This document shows, piece after piece, positions 8,626-17,191 of a stretch of 64,000 nucleotides of DNA; positions within the stretch are counted from its first letter, which is position 1, and each line of letters begins with the position of its first letter. Source of the stretch: CAZGCA01 sp964524145 (lineage in GTDB: Bacteria; Hydrogenedentota; CAZGCA01). The stretch covers positions 33,380 to 97,379 of the forward strand of contig CAZGCA010000007.1 of the NCBI GenBank assembly GCA_964524145.1. The letters are read 5' to 3'. The translations under genes were made by a program, and so were the position numbers. Below the pieces are notes generated by a model, which did not search any database, was not told the DNA's origin, and saw nothing but the letters and a program-made list of their open reading frames with translations.

Positions 8626-9957
8626 ATGCACTCGTTGAAGAACTTCGTCGGTGTATGGATTGTGTACGGTCTGTTGGCTTCGGGCGCCATGGCGCAGCCA
8701 CCGATTCCGTCATTGGCCGAGTCCGACGCCCCGGGAGTTGCCAGGCAGGAACTGCCGAACCCCCTCATCACCCTCGATGGTGTGGACATCACCACCACCT
8801 CAGCCTGGCGGGAGGTACGCCGCCCGGAGATACTCGAACTCTTCCGCACCCACGTATACGGCCGCACGCCGGAGGGTACTGTCGAGATGAACGCCGAGGT
8901 ATTCGACGAGGACCGGAATGCCCTGGGCGGCAAAGCGATCCGCAAACAGGTGGCCATCCACCTTGGTCGAGGCGGGAAAAGCATGCGCGTGGATCTGCTT
9001 CTGTTTCTGCCCGTGTCCGCCGAAAGACGGCCGGTCCCGGTACTTACGCTCCTCAACTTCTCGGGAAACCACGCCGTGCACGATGACCCAGCTATCGCCT
9101 TTCCTCGCGGGCCCGTCCCGTTAAGGTTTCGGCAGGTCCGTGGCGCCAAATCCGAACGATTCCGCGTCGAGGCCATCGTCGCCCGCGGCTTCGGGCTGGC
9201 CACGGCTTACTGCGGCGACATCGCCCTGGATACCGACGCCAGCTTCCAGACGGGTGCCCATGTCCTTTTCGGCACGCCCACTGACCGCGCCGGCGACACC
9301 TGGGGCACTCTTGGCGCCTGGGCATGGGGACTGAGCCGCATCCTCGACTACCTCGAAACCGACCCCGACGTTGATGCGCAGCGCGTGGCCGTGCTTGGCC
9401 ACTCCCGGCTCGGCAAGACCGCCCTTTGGGCCGGCGCACAGGACGACCGATTTGCCATCGTCATCTCCAACAATTCAGGCAGCGGCGGCGCAGCGCTCGC
9501 GCGCAACAAGAAAGGTGAGCGCATCAAGGACGCTACGCGCAAGTACCTCTATTGGTACTGCACCAACTACCTGGGTTATAGCGAGCGGGAGGGCGAACTT
9601 CCCGTCGACCAGCACATGCTTCTGAGCCTAATCGCCCCCCGGCCTGTCTACGTAGCGAGCGCCTCTGAGGACGCCTGGGCCGATCCCGAGGGCGAGTTTC
9701 TCTCCTGTATATACGCCGGTCCCGTCTATCGTCTGTTCGGCCTGGAAGGAGTTAGCGCCACTGAATTTCCCCCGCCCGATACGCCCCTCCATCGCGGTAC
9801 TATTGGCTATCATCTCCGCACTGGCAAACACGGCCTCACTCCCTACGACTTTGAACAGTACATGACCTTCGCGGAGGCGTGCTTTCGAGATGGTAAGAAC
9901 CCGTTCGAAACCATCGACTTGCCTTTCCCCGAGATTCGCCTCCAAACGGCGCCCTAG
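8626..9957 (+). CDS. CE15-type glucuronoyl esterase, copy 1
   Basis: The 443-residue product has a signal peptide (VWIVYGLLASGAMAQ) and an alpha/beta-hydrolase fold. The nucleophile motif is GHSRLGKTALWAGAQDDR, the family CE15 form of the elbow, followed by NNSGSGG, and the likely catalytic His is in TGKHGLTPYD. CE15 enzymes cleave the ester between (4-O-methyl)glucuronic acid of xylan and lignin alcohols; bacterial members are broader. The start at 8626 is uncertain by a few codons, because a GTG at 8611 is in frame. It is followed after 16 bases by a second, divergent copy. Confidence 0.85.
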   Translation: MHSLKNFVGVWIVYGLLASGAMAQPPIPSLAESDAPGVARQELPNPLITLDGVDITTTSAWREVRRPEILELFRTHVYGRTPEGTVEMNAEVFDEDRNALGGKAIRKQVAIHLGRGGKSMRVDLLLFLPVSAERRPVPVLTLLNFSGNHAVHDDPAIAFPRGPVPLRFRQVRGAKSERFRVEAIVARGFGLATAYCGDIALDTDASFQTGAHVLFGTPTDRAGDTWGTLGAWAWGLSRILDYLETDPDVDAQRVAVLGHSRLGKTALWAGAQDDRFAIVISNNSGSGGAALARNKKGERIKDATRKYLYWYCTNYLGYSEREGELPVDQHMLLSLIAPRPVYVASASEDAWADPEGEFLSCIYAGPVYRLFGLEGVSATEFPPPDTPLHRGTIGYHLRTGKHGLTPYDFEQYMTFAEACFRDGKNPFETIDLPFPEIRLQTAP

Positions 9958-9973
9958 AAGTGAAGCAGGTGTG

Positions 9974-11254
9974 ATGAGAAGAATGCTTAGAGCATCTAAG
10001 GAGTCGAGGCGTCTGAACCTGGGGCTCCCTTTGGCGACGGCCTTGGTAGCTGTCTGCTTGGCAGCCGCTTCCGCGGGGGCCGCCGAGGCCAAGGCTGTGT
10101 ACGAATTCGCCGATGTCGAGCACCTACCTATCCAGAACGGGCTGCCCGATCCGTTCTTGATGCCCGGCGGCAAGCGGGTTCAAACATCATCGGACTGGCA
10201 GAAGCAACGCGAGCATCTCAAGGCGATGCTGGCACATTACCTGTACGGTCACATGCCGCCTCGACCTAAGGAGATCGTGATCGAGCAAACCGGCTCGGCG
10301 CTGGTACATGAAGGCAAGGGCGTCGAGGAGCAGTATACGCTGACGATTCGCCGCGGCGGAAAAAGCGTCACGTGCCGTTTTCTAGTTGTACGCCCAGCGC
10401 TGAAAAAGGCCTACCCGGTCATTATTAAGAACGACCGTCTCTCATTCGATGCGTCGCCGTCCGCCAACGGTTTGTCCCTGCGTTTCGATCCGGGATCGGA
10501 AGCCGTCAGATGTGGTTACCTGCTGTGCCGATTCCACCGCATTGATTTGGCATCAGACGTCCAGGAAGAAGGCCGAGAAGCCGGGGTCTATTCCCTATAT
10601 CCGGAATATGATTGGGGCGCCCTCGCCGTCTGGGGTTGGGGACACGGTGTGGTGCTGGACGCGCTGGATCAATTGGGCGTAGCGGATATGAGTAAGGTGG
10701 TTGCGACCGGCCATTCGCGTGGAGGCAAGGCGGCCTTGTGCGCCGGAATCTATGACGATCGCATTGCCATCACAGCCCCCAATTCGTCCGGGACCGGCGG
10801 CACGGGCAGCTTCCGCTACTTCGAGAAAGGCCAGAGGCCCCAGACGATCCGGAATCATATCGGTAGATACGAGCACTGGTTTCACGCCCGGTATTTCCAG
10901 TTTGCCGACAAGGAGGACCGCCTTCCTTTCGATGCACATTTCGCTAAGGCGCTGATCGCCCCGCGGGCTCTCGTCAACTGCCACGCCCGGCAAGACTACT
11001 GGGCCAACCCGTACGGGACCGAGTTGACGCATCGTGCCGCCGCGGTCGTTTTCGGATGGTTGGGCGCCGGAAACCGCATCGGGCTGCATTGGCGCAACGG
11101 CGGTCACGCTCAAAACCGGGAGGATTGGGCGGCCTTGTTGGATTTCGCGGATCATTATTTCTTTGACATGAGAACGGATCGGAGATTCGACGCCTGGACC
11201 TATCCGGACGCCGAACTGCCTTTTGACTGGAAGGCGCCTCCCTCGATCTTCTGA
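9974..11254 (+). CDS. CE15-type glucuronoyl esterase, copy 2
   Basis: The 426-residue product has a signal peptide (LATALVAVCLAAASAGAAEA). The CE15 motif GHSRGGKAALCAGIYDDR is followed by PNSSGTGGTGSFRYF, and the likely catalytic His lies in NGGHAQNRED. It shares the fold and motifs of copy 1 but is clearly divergent, so this is an old duplication or separate acquisition rather than a recent one. The open frame reaches back into copy 1; the ATG at 9974 is chosen because the signal peptide follows. It probably shares a transcript with copy 1. Confidence 0.85.
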   Translation: MRRMLRASKESRRLNLGLPLATALVAVCLAAASAGAAEAKAVYEFADVEHLPIQNGLPDPFLMPGGKRVQTSSDWQKQREHLKAMLAHYLYGHMPPRPKEIVIEQTGSALVHEGKGVEEQYTLTIRRGGKSVTCRFLVVRPALKKAYPVIIKNDRLSFDASPSANGLSLRFDPGSEAVRCGYLLCRFHRIDLASDVQEEGREAGVYSLYPEYDWGALAVWGWGHGVVLDALDQLGVADMSKVVATGHSRGGKAALCAGIYDDRIAITAPNSSGTGGTGSFRYFEKGQRPQTIRNHIGRYEHWFHARYFQFADKEDRLPFDAHFAKALIAPRALVNCHARQDYWANPYGTELTHRAAAVVFGWLGAGNRIGLHWRNGGHAQNREDWAALLDFADHYFFDMRTDRRFDAWTYPDAELPFDWKAPPSIF

Positions 11255-11653
11255 GGTAGCGTGCCCTGATACGTCGCCGGCCCTGTTGCGATACAGCTTG
11301 CTGTTGCCGGCAATCCCACACTCTACCCTGACAATCAACTAGTTCTCCCAGCAGGATGAAGTGACGTATTGCGATTTAGACCACTCGGACCATATGCTCT
11401 TGGCTAGACAGGTAAGAAGTGATGTCCCGCGGGATCTCTTTCCTGCTCTTTGCTCTGGCTTACGCATCCGCCAACCGTTCCGATATCGGCGGTGAAGGGT
11501 CCGAATTGGATACGAGGAAACCTGCAGACTTCGGTTTCCAGGCGTTGCACTCGACGGTCTTGGTCGATTATGGTCAGCAAACGGGGTTCTCATGAAGCGG
11601 ATGCCGATAACAATGCCAAGGAATGTCCCCGGGCGGTGAATGAGAGGGACGTG
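11255..11653. other. Gap between convergent genes, nothing recognised
   Basis: About 400 bases lie between the second CE15 gene and the DUF4185 gene, which converge here. I see no gene, RNA, clear terminator or repeat. Short open frames on both strands have no recognisable composition or start site. Confidence 0.5.
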
Positions 11654-12913
11654 CTATTCTGCCGGCACCGTTTCGATGGTAATCTCCATCTGGTTCCACT
11701 TGTAATTCACCCTGTGTGAGCGGCCCTCGGCGTTTTTCATGGCGTCCGACCAAATGAGCACCATGCGAGCTCCGTCATCGCTGATCCATTTAGGAGAGAG
11801 TTTGGGCTGGTACGTCCGGTTGCCGGGGTCGTCCAAGACCCATTCCTCCGTGTAGAAAAAGCGTTGCCATGGTCCCCAAGGCTGTTCGGCGTACCAGAGC
11901 CCCAGGCTGCCGGACTTGGTGTGCATCCACGAGGAGTAGTAGTCCTTCGCCTCGCCGGACAACCCCTTGCCGCCGTAGGTCCCGCCGTTGACCATGATGT
12001 ACAGACCCAGCCCCTCGTTCCACACTACCGATGGCAGCCAGGAATACCAACCGAAGACGTCGCCCTTAGTGTTCTGCTCCGGAAAGGTGTGCATCGGGTG
12101 GCGCTCAGCGAGTGCGCTACTCCAACGCGGTTTTCCCTCGTCCCATCCCGCCAAGAATTCCCACGCAGCACGGGTCGCAATGCGATTCTTCGGGACACGG
12201 GCCAACAGCAGTTCATGGGTGCGGGCGCCTTCCGGAGAGTAGACGTACACGTAGCCGTCGGTGGCGGTGCTGTTGTCGCGCCCGTGCTGCAGGAACGCGC
12301 AATACGAAAACGGATACGCTTCGCCACCATGGTCATACACGCCCGACTCTTCGAAAAAGAACATCTCCTCCCGATTCACTGTGTACCGGACTTCGTCTTG
12401 GGGCGCGATCCGGCGGTCCTCGCCCTCGCTGTTCACGCGGTACCATGTCGCACCGTTGTCGGGCGAACGGAGGAGCTTCACGCCGCGAAAAGGCCCCGAC
12501 CAATGGTTCTTGGGGCATTTCGAGACAAACGAATACAGAACCCCGTCCACCGACACGATGCCGTAGCCGAACCAACCGCGAGCTCCATAGAGAAACTCGG
12601 GATAGTTCGGTATGTCCTCTCGCTCAAACGCTGTGTGCGGTCCCACCAACCGGTACAGGTGATTGCTGAACGCCTTCGGGCCTCTTAGCCAATTCCCGTC
12701 GTCCATCGACACGATTTGGCTGTCGTCCGCGGCCCAGGTGATGCACCAATTGTCACCGCGCGCCTCGACGCGGCGCATGGTGTTCGACTGGAACACGATA
12801 CCGGTCGGTCGTACCTTCTGTTTTGCCACGGTCTCATCGCCGGCGGCCTGAAGGGTGGTTACCCCCACGAGAAACATCACGGCAATAGCGGTTCCGCACG
12901 GCATCATCTCCAT
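11654..12913 (-). CDS. Secreted DUF4185-family protein
   Basis: The 419-residue product has a signal peptide (MMPCGTAIAVMFLVGVTTLQAAG) and a five-bladed-propeller-like body with the DUF4185 hallmarks: YSFVSKCPKNHWSG, LLRSPDNGATW (an Asp-box-like turn), PSVVWNEGLGLYIMVNGG, GLWYAEQPWGPW and YQPKLSPKW. DUF4185 proteins resemble GH43/GH32-type glycoside hydrolases, but activity is not established. GGAGG six bases before 12913 fixes the start; the open frame runs on to 13066 through the repeat described at 12985-13100. Confidence 0.8.
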   Translation of the reverse strand: MEMMPCGTAIAVMFLVGVTTLQAAGDETVAKQKVRPTGIVFQSNTMRRVEARGDNWCITWAADDSQIVSMDDGNWLRGPKAFSNHLYRLVGPHTAFEREDIPNYPEFLYGARGWFGYGIVSVDGVLYSFVSKCPKNHWSGPFRGVKLLRSPDNGATWYRVNSEGEDRRIAPQDEVRYTVNREEMFFFEESGVYDHGGEAYPFSYCAFLQHGRDNSTATDGYVYVYSPEGARTHELLLARVPKNRIATRAAWEFLAGWDEGKPRWSSALAERHPMHTFPEQNTKGDVFGWYSWLPSVVWNEGLGLYIMVNGGTYGGKGLSGEAKDYYSSWMHTKSGSLGLWYAEQPWGPWQRFFYTEEWVLDDPGNRTYQPKLSPKWISDDGARMVLIWSDAMKNAEGRSHRVNYKWNQMEITIETVPAE

Positions 12914-12984
12914 ACCAGACCTCCATTTCGCACGTTGTCGTTGTTCGCGTTGTACCTTCACCCCAGCAAAATGACTCGACGGGC

Positions 12985-13100
12985 GGGTGTGCGATGTCGG
13001 AAGAGTCTCGGGGGACACATGGGGCAGGTTATCTGCATTCCGCTTATCAATGACGCAGGAGTCCACCGGCTAAACTGAAGGCCTGTTCGACCCTCAGCTG
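12985..13100 (-). repeat. Conserved end sequence of the MNT-HEPN module, copy 1
   Basis: On the minus strand this follows the last codons of the HEPN fragment and is similar over about 100 bases to 50065-50185, which follows another HEPN gene's last codons. Shared blocks include CCTTCAGT-TAG, GGAC-CCT, CATAAGC-GAATG and CCCCGA. On the plus strand both copies contain a similar short frame: MGQVICIPLINDAGVHRLN here (13020-13078). It may be a module end, an attachment site or a tiny gene; I cannot decide which. Confidence 0.5.
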
Positions 13101-13162
13101 TTGCTGGCTTCCTGCGCTTGGTCCAAACGGCGCAGGACAAATTCGCGTTCTTCGGACCTCAT
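13094..13162 (-). pseudogene. HEPN-domain gene reduced to its ends
   Basis: The ATG at 13162 overlaps the stop of the nucleotidyltransferase frame as ATGA, the usual coupling of an MNT-HEPN pair. The frame reads MRSEEREFVLRRLDQAQEA and then stops after SNS. The last codons line up with the end of the HEPN gene at 50175 (GNSC stop). About 110 codons carrying the RNase core appear to be deleted, so no toxin can be made from it. Confidence 0.6.
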
Positions 13163-13506
13163 AGAACAATGGCATCCCGCTCAACTTCTCTGTGGATCGG
13201 CGACACGCGCATGAAAGGGGACTCCCATTCGTCTTTGGAGTAGAAGACAGTGCAAACGAGCACGCCCCATGCCAACTACAGATCGTACAGAGCGTCTTCT
13301 ACCTCATCCTCCTCTTTTCCAGAGAGCCGACTATCGGTCAGGATGAGAACATCGAAGTCCGACTCCTCCGCCTGGGTGCCTCGGGCAACGCTTCCGAAAA
13401 GCAACATCTCAGCAGACGGTTGGAACCCTCGCACAACCTCCCTGACGTTACCGAGGAACTCCTTGTCCTTATCAGAAATGACGCTTGCTTTTTCAAGTGC
13501 TATCAT
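13159..13506 (-). pseudogene. MNT-type nucleotidyltransferase (antitoxin) with one amber codon
   Basis: The frame starts MIALEKASVISDKDKEF and carries LLFGSVARGTQAEESDFDVL, the GSxxxG and DxD motif of minimal nucleotidyltransferases. In MNT-HEPN systems these AMPylate and silence the HEPN RNase. A single TAG at 13278-13276 interrupts it after ALYDL. The same frame then continues for 38 codons with the expected family C-terminus (GVLVCTVFYSKDEWESPF, then HREVERDAIVL) and stops at 13159. Expected length is about 115 residues. The paralogue at 50736-50975 has FELE where this one has YDL-stop, suggesting a GAG-to-TAG change. Confidence 0.8.
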
Positions 13507-13623
13507 GTTGCTTATCCCTCGCCAAATCGCCGCAGCTTTCGACGCCATTCCAATCTCACATTATACACCATCAACCATTGTGTTGCACATCCTCTGTAAC
13601 ATTCCCAGACTCAGAGGTCGACG

Positions 13624-13770
13624 TCACACAAGCAGGTTCACCGCATCGGAGAGATTCTCGGGTGACAGGTGGGCATAGATCATCGTCGTCCTCAAAGCCG
13701 AATGGCCCAACAGTTCCCGTACCACGTTGTGGTCGCACCCTCGCATCACCAACTTGCTTGCAAACGCGTG
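13624..13770 (-). pseudogene. Tyrosine integrase, 3' part (split by the RIT element)
   Basis: The minus strand reads HAFASKLVMRGCDHNVV, then LLGHSALRTTMIYAHLSPEN and a stop at 13624. This is the C-terminal end of a phage-type tyrosine integrase with the third-box His (GHS) and nucleophile Tyr (IYAH). It is the direct continuation of the 5' part at 17192-17700: joining 17192 to 13770 gives HDMRHAFASK with no base lost or gained. The MNT gene follows on the same strand. Confidence 0.85.
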
Positions 13771-13798
13771 ACGATTATGCCGATGTCGGAATAAGCGT

Positions 13799-13826
13799 CA
13801 TAATGCCGATCTCCGGATTATTCCGA
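13799..13826 (+). repeat. RIT left inverted repeat
   Basis: This 28-base arm runs from CATAATGCCGATC to GATTATTCCGA and is the exact reverse complement of 17164-17191. Unlike the right arm it is preceded by 28 further element bases (13771-13798) containing a related ATTATGCCGATGTCGGAATA. Confidence 0.85.
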
Positions 13827-13955
13827 ACGGTGCCTTCGCTGTCGCTTGGTGACCGCACCATTTCTTCTTTCACGTTACCACCTGTGATTTGACTTTTCGG
13901 CATAATCCTGCTGTTTTCTTCTTCTGGGACCAACAACCAGAAGGAGGAAACAGCG

Positions 13956-15182
13956 ATGATCGAACGGTTTTTCCCAGACCCGGGCACGTTGTCACGTTTG
14001 CGTACCACTCTTCTCGGGGACCACCTCGACGCCTTTGCTGGAGAACTCTGTAGACAGGGGTATGCGAACTCGACCGTGAAGCACAAGATCCGACTTGTCG
14101 GACAACTGTGTCGCTGGCTCGCACAGCAAGACTTCAGCATCCAGTGTCTGGACGAGGAGCGGCTTCGCGCATTTTGCCGTGCGCGAGACAAACGCCGTCA
14201 CGATTGGAAAACACTGAAGGATTTCCTCAAGCAGTTGCGAACGTCGGGTGTTGTTCCCACTCCTTCGGCTGCGCGCGAGGAGAATAGTCTACATCCGATC
14301 GAACGGGAGTTCGCACGTTACCTGGAGCAGGAGCGCGGCCTTACCGATAACACGTTCGCGCGGATGCTCCCTGCTGTAAGAAGATTCCTACGGGAACAGT
14401 ATGACAAAGGGCCGGTCAACCTCGCCGAACTCACGGCGAAGGATGTGACCGGCTTTATACTGGCCCACATTGACGACGAAGGGCCCGCCTCCGCGCGCGC
14501 AGTTGTGACGTACCTCCGTAGCTTCTTCCGTTTCCTTCACCAGCGGGGCGATACGGCCACAGACCTTGCCGCGGCCATCCCCGCGTTTTCTCAGTGGCGC
14601 CGTTCGGGTGTTCCCAAGTTTTTGGCGCCGGAAGAGGTTGAAAAACTCCTGCAAAGTTGTGATCGGAGCACCCCTGCAGGCCGGAGAGACTACGCCATTC
14701 TCCTTCTCTTAGCTCGTCTCGGCCTGCGGGGTGGAGAAGTGGCCCATATGGTATTGGAGGACATAGACTGGGCGGCTGGGGAACTCCTCGTCCGCGGCAA
14801 GAGTGCACGGGAAGACCGCATGCCGCTTCCTCACGACGTTGGACAAGCACTGGCAGGATATTTGCGCGAGGGGCGGCCCCGATGCGCGTCGCGCAGGATC
14901 TTTATTCGTGCACGGGCTCCGCACCAAGGCTTCGCCGGTCCCGTCGCTATCTGTGATATCGTCCGGAGGGCTCTGGCCCGTGCGGGCCTGAATCCCGACT
15001 TCAAAGGAGCCCACCTGTTACGCCATTCCTTGGCGACCCACATGCTGCGCAAAGGCAGTTCCCTCGCTGAAATCGGCGAGGTCTTGCGGCATCAACTCCC
15101 GGACACGACGGAGATCTACGCCAAGGTTGATTTAGGGGCATTGCGCGCCTTGGCCCAGCCGTGGAAAGGAGCCAAGACATGA
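13956..15182 (+). CDS. ritA: RIT tyrosine recombinase A
   Basis: The 408-residue product has an N-terminal SAM-like core-binding part (about 1-210) and a C-terminal catalytic domain. Catalytic residues are visible: Arg in RLGLRGGEV, HxxR in HLLRHSLATHM, the following box as LRHQLPDTTE and the nucleophile Tyr in EIYAKVD. AGAAGGAGGAA directly before the ATG is a strong ribosome site. The gene overlaps ritB by ATGA. In RIT elements the three recombinases are thought to act together; their individual roles are not settled. Confidence 0.92.
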   Translation: MIERFFPDPGTLSRLRTTLLGDHLDAFAGELCRQGYANSTVKHKIRLVGQLCRWLAQQDFSIQCLDEERLRAFCRARDKRRHDWKTLKDFLKQLRTSGVVPTPSAAREENSLHPIEREFARYLEQERGLTDNTFARMLPAVRRFLREQYDKGPVNLAELTAKDVTGFILAHIDDEGPASARAVVTYLRSFFRFLHQRGDTATDLAAAIPAFSQWRRSGVPKFLAPEEVEKLLQSCDRSTPAGRRDYAILLLLARLGLRGGEVAHMVLEDIDWAAGELLVRGKSAREDRMPLPHDVGQALAGYLREGRPRCASRRIFIRARAPHQGFAGPVAICDIVRRALARAGLNPDFKGAHLLRHSLATHMLRKGSSLAEIGEVLRHQLPDTTEIYAKVDLGALRALAQPWKGAKT

Positions 15183-16111
15183 GTGAACTTCGGAAAGCTC
15201 TTGAAGGGTATCTGGCCGTACGGCGGGCGCTTGGCTTCGCGTTGCGCCTGGCTGGGCGTCTGCTCCACAAATTCGTGGACTTTGCGGAGCAGGAAAACGC
15301 TTCATTCATTACCACGGACTTGGCGTTGCGCTGGGCCACACAACCAAAAAACTGCCAGCCGGCGCAGTGGGGCAACCGGCTCAGTATGGTACGTGGCTTT
15401 GCCCGGTATCACCAAGCGACGGACCCGCGTACGGAGATCCCGCCCGAGGGCTTGTTTCCAATGCGGTACCCCCGCAAGGCGCCTTATCTCTATACGGACG
15501 GCGAAATAGTACGGCTGCTCGAGGCCGCCCAGAAGCTTCCATCGCCCAAGGGCTTGCGCGCACCAACCTATTGCACCCTCCTCGGACTTCTTGCCGTAAC
15601 CGGTATGCGCGTGAGCGAAGCCCTCGCCCTGGAGCGCGAAGATGTCGACCTGACGCAAAGTCTACTCATCGTCCGTCACACAAAGTTCGGTAAGTCGCGA
15701 TGGGTGCCGATCCATCCAACGACATGCGCTGCCCTCCTGCAATACGTGCGTGCGCGCGACGAGGTTTTTCCGAAGCCAACCACAACAAGCTTTTTCCTGT
15801 CCGAAGACGGCACCCGTTTGACGGACTGCACGGTTCGCAAGACCTTCATCAAGCTCTCCCGCAGGATCGGGTTGAGAGGATTAGAGGACAGCCATGGTCC
15901 GCGCCTCCACGATCTTCGTCACCGCTTCGCCGTGCGTACTCTACAAGATTGGTATCGCGAGGGGAGAGATGTTGAGCGACATCTGCCCGAATTGAGCGCC
16001 TATCTTGGTCACGCACACGTACGTGACACCTACTGGTATCTCACCGCCACCCCCGAACTCCTGCAATTGGCCGCACACCGTCTCGACGCAGAGAAAGGAG
16101 CGTTACTATGA
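15179..16111 (+). CDS. ritB: RIT tyrosine recombinase B
   Basis: The 310-residue product is the shortest of the trio. Boxes are TGMRVSEALAL (Arg), RLHDLRHRFAVRTL (HxxR), YLGHAHVRDT (His) and YWYLTATPEL (Tyr). It starts in the ATGA overlap with ritA and ends in an ATGA overlap with ritC, so translation is coupled. All catalytic residues are present. Confidence 0.92.
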   Translation: MSELRKALEGYLAVRRALGFALRLAGRLLHKFVDFAEQENASFITTDLALRWATQPKNCQPAQWGNRLSMVRGFARYHQATDPRTEIPPEGLFPMRYPRKAPYLYTDGEIVRLLEAAQKLPSPKGLRAPTYCTLLGLLAVTGMRVSEALALEREDVDLTQSLLIVRHTKFGKSRWVPIHPTTCAALLQYVRARDEVFPKPTTTSFFLSEDGTRLTDCTVRKTFIKLSRRIGLRGLEDSHGPRLHDLRHRFAVRTLQDWYREGRDVERHLPELSAYLGHAHVRDTYWYLTATPELLQLAAHRLDAEKGALL

Positions 16112-17106
16112 AAACCCAGGAGATGTTCCCCCACTTGTTGGAGGCGTTCTTCACCGACCGCCTTATGCGACAGCGAAAAGCGACCCCCCATACCATCGCG
16201 AGCTACCGCGATACTTTCCGCCTCCTCCTCAAGTTCGCGCAAAGGCGTCTAAAGAAGCCCCCTTCCAGACTGGCCCTGCAGGAACTGGACACGCCATTCA
16301 TTGGGGCTTTCTTGGACCATATGGAAAAGGAACGCGGCAACACGGCGCGGAGCAGGAATGTTCGCCTGGCAGCCATTCGCGCATTTTTCCGGTATGTGGC
16401 GCTCCAAGAACCAAGCTGCAGCGCATTGGCCCAACGCGTGTTGGCCATGCCCAACAAACGCTACAAGAAAAAGCAGATCGAGTTCTTGACTCGACCGGAG
16501 ATCGATGCGTTGCTGGCTGCACCCGATCCCTCTACATGGACGGGACGCCGGGACCGGACTATGCTGCTGGTGGCGGTGCAAACAGGGGTCCGAGTCTCTG
16601 AACTAACCGCCCTTTGCTGCGACGATGTAACGCTGACTACCGGCGCGCACGTGCGGTGCATCGGCAAAGGTCGTAAAGAACGATGCACCCCTCTGCGCAA
16701 AGAAGCGGTGACGGCATTGCGGGCCTGGCTGCGCGAGCGTAACGGACAGGCCTCAGACCCCCTCTTTCCCAGCATTCGAGGCGGCCGCATGAGCACGGAC
16801 AGCGTTGAACGCCGATTGGAAAAGCACCTCGCAGCCGCTCGACAACAATGTCCGTCCCTGCGCAAGAAACATGTTACGCCCCACGTCCTGCGCCATACGA
16901 CGGCCATGGAACTTCTTCAAGGCGGCGTCGACTGCGCCGTGATTGCACTGTGGCTTGGACACGAATCGGTCGATACTACCCAGATGTATCTTCATGGCAA
17001 CCTTGAACTGAAGGAAAGGGCCATGGCGAAAACCGCACCAATCGATGTCCCGCTAGGCCGTTACCGTCCAGACGATGAACTCCTGGCCTTTCTCCAGAGC
17101 CTCTGA
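16108..17106 (+). CDS. ritC: RIT tyrosine recombinase C
   Basis: The 332-residue product is XerC/D-like in layout, with a core-binding domain at about 1-110. Boxes are QTGVRVSELTAL (Arg), TPHVLRHTTAMELL (HxxR), LWLGHESVDTTQ (His) and MYLHGNLEL (Tyr). AAAGGA precedes the start. The stop at 17106 overlaps the inner inverted repeat (17105-17115), so coding sequence runs almost to the element end. Confidence 0.92.
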   Translation: MKTQEMFPHLLEAFFTDRLMRQRKATPHTIASYRDTFRLLLKFAQRRLKKPPSRLALQELDTPFIGAFLDHMEKERGNTARSRNVRLAAIRAFFRYVALQEPSCSALAQRVLAMPNKRYKKKQIEFLTRPEIDALLAAPDPSTWTGRRDRTMLLVAVQTGVRVSELTALCCDDVTLTTGAHVRCIGKGRKERCTPLRKEAVTALRAWLRERNGQASDPLFPSIRGGRMSTDSVERRLEKHLAAARQQCPSLRKKHVTPHVLRHTTAMELLQGGVDCAVIALWLGHESVDTTQMYLHGNLELKERAMAKTAPIDVPLGRYRPDDELLAFLQSL

Positions 17107-17163
17107 TTATGCCGAGCAAGACCTTTCATGCATGCAGAGCTTCGCCTCCAAACGATGTGCAGA

Positions 17164-17191
17164 TCGGAATAATCCGGAGATCGGCATTATG
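17164..17191 (-). repeat. RIT right inverted repeat
   Basis: This is the exact 28-base reverse complement of 13799-13826. The next base, 17192, begins the interrupted integrase codon AGG (Arg of the HDMR box), which fixes the element's right end. Confidence 0.88.

Larger units (their letters stand above)
13771..17191 (+). mobile_element. RIT element (recombinases in trio), 3421 bp
   Basis: Three different tyrosine recombinase genes overlap by ATGA junctions, the defining layout of RIT elements. A perfect 28-base inverted repeat lies at 13799-13826 and 17164-17191; a second 11-base inverted repeat (TCGGCATAATC) lies inside at 13897-13907 and 17105-17115. The outer limits were set by reconstruction: removing 13771-17191 restores an unbroken integrase frame on the other strand. 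I see no target duplication. All three recombinases look intact, so the element could be active. Confidence 0.88.

Noticed and set aside
12716..13078. 120-codon plus-strand frame ending in the module end sequence
   Set aside because: Most of it is antisense to the DUF4185 gene; only the last ~20 codons show any conservation, and these are reported as part of the repeat.
13956..17106. Integron or prophage
   Set aside because: Three overlapping, different tyrosine recombinases with terminal inverted repeats and no cargo fit a RIT element. No attC-like array or phage genes are present.
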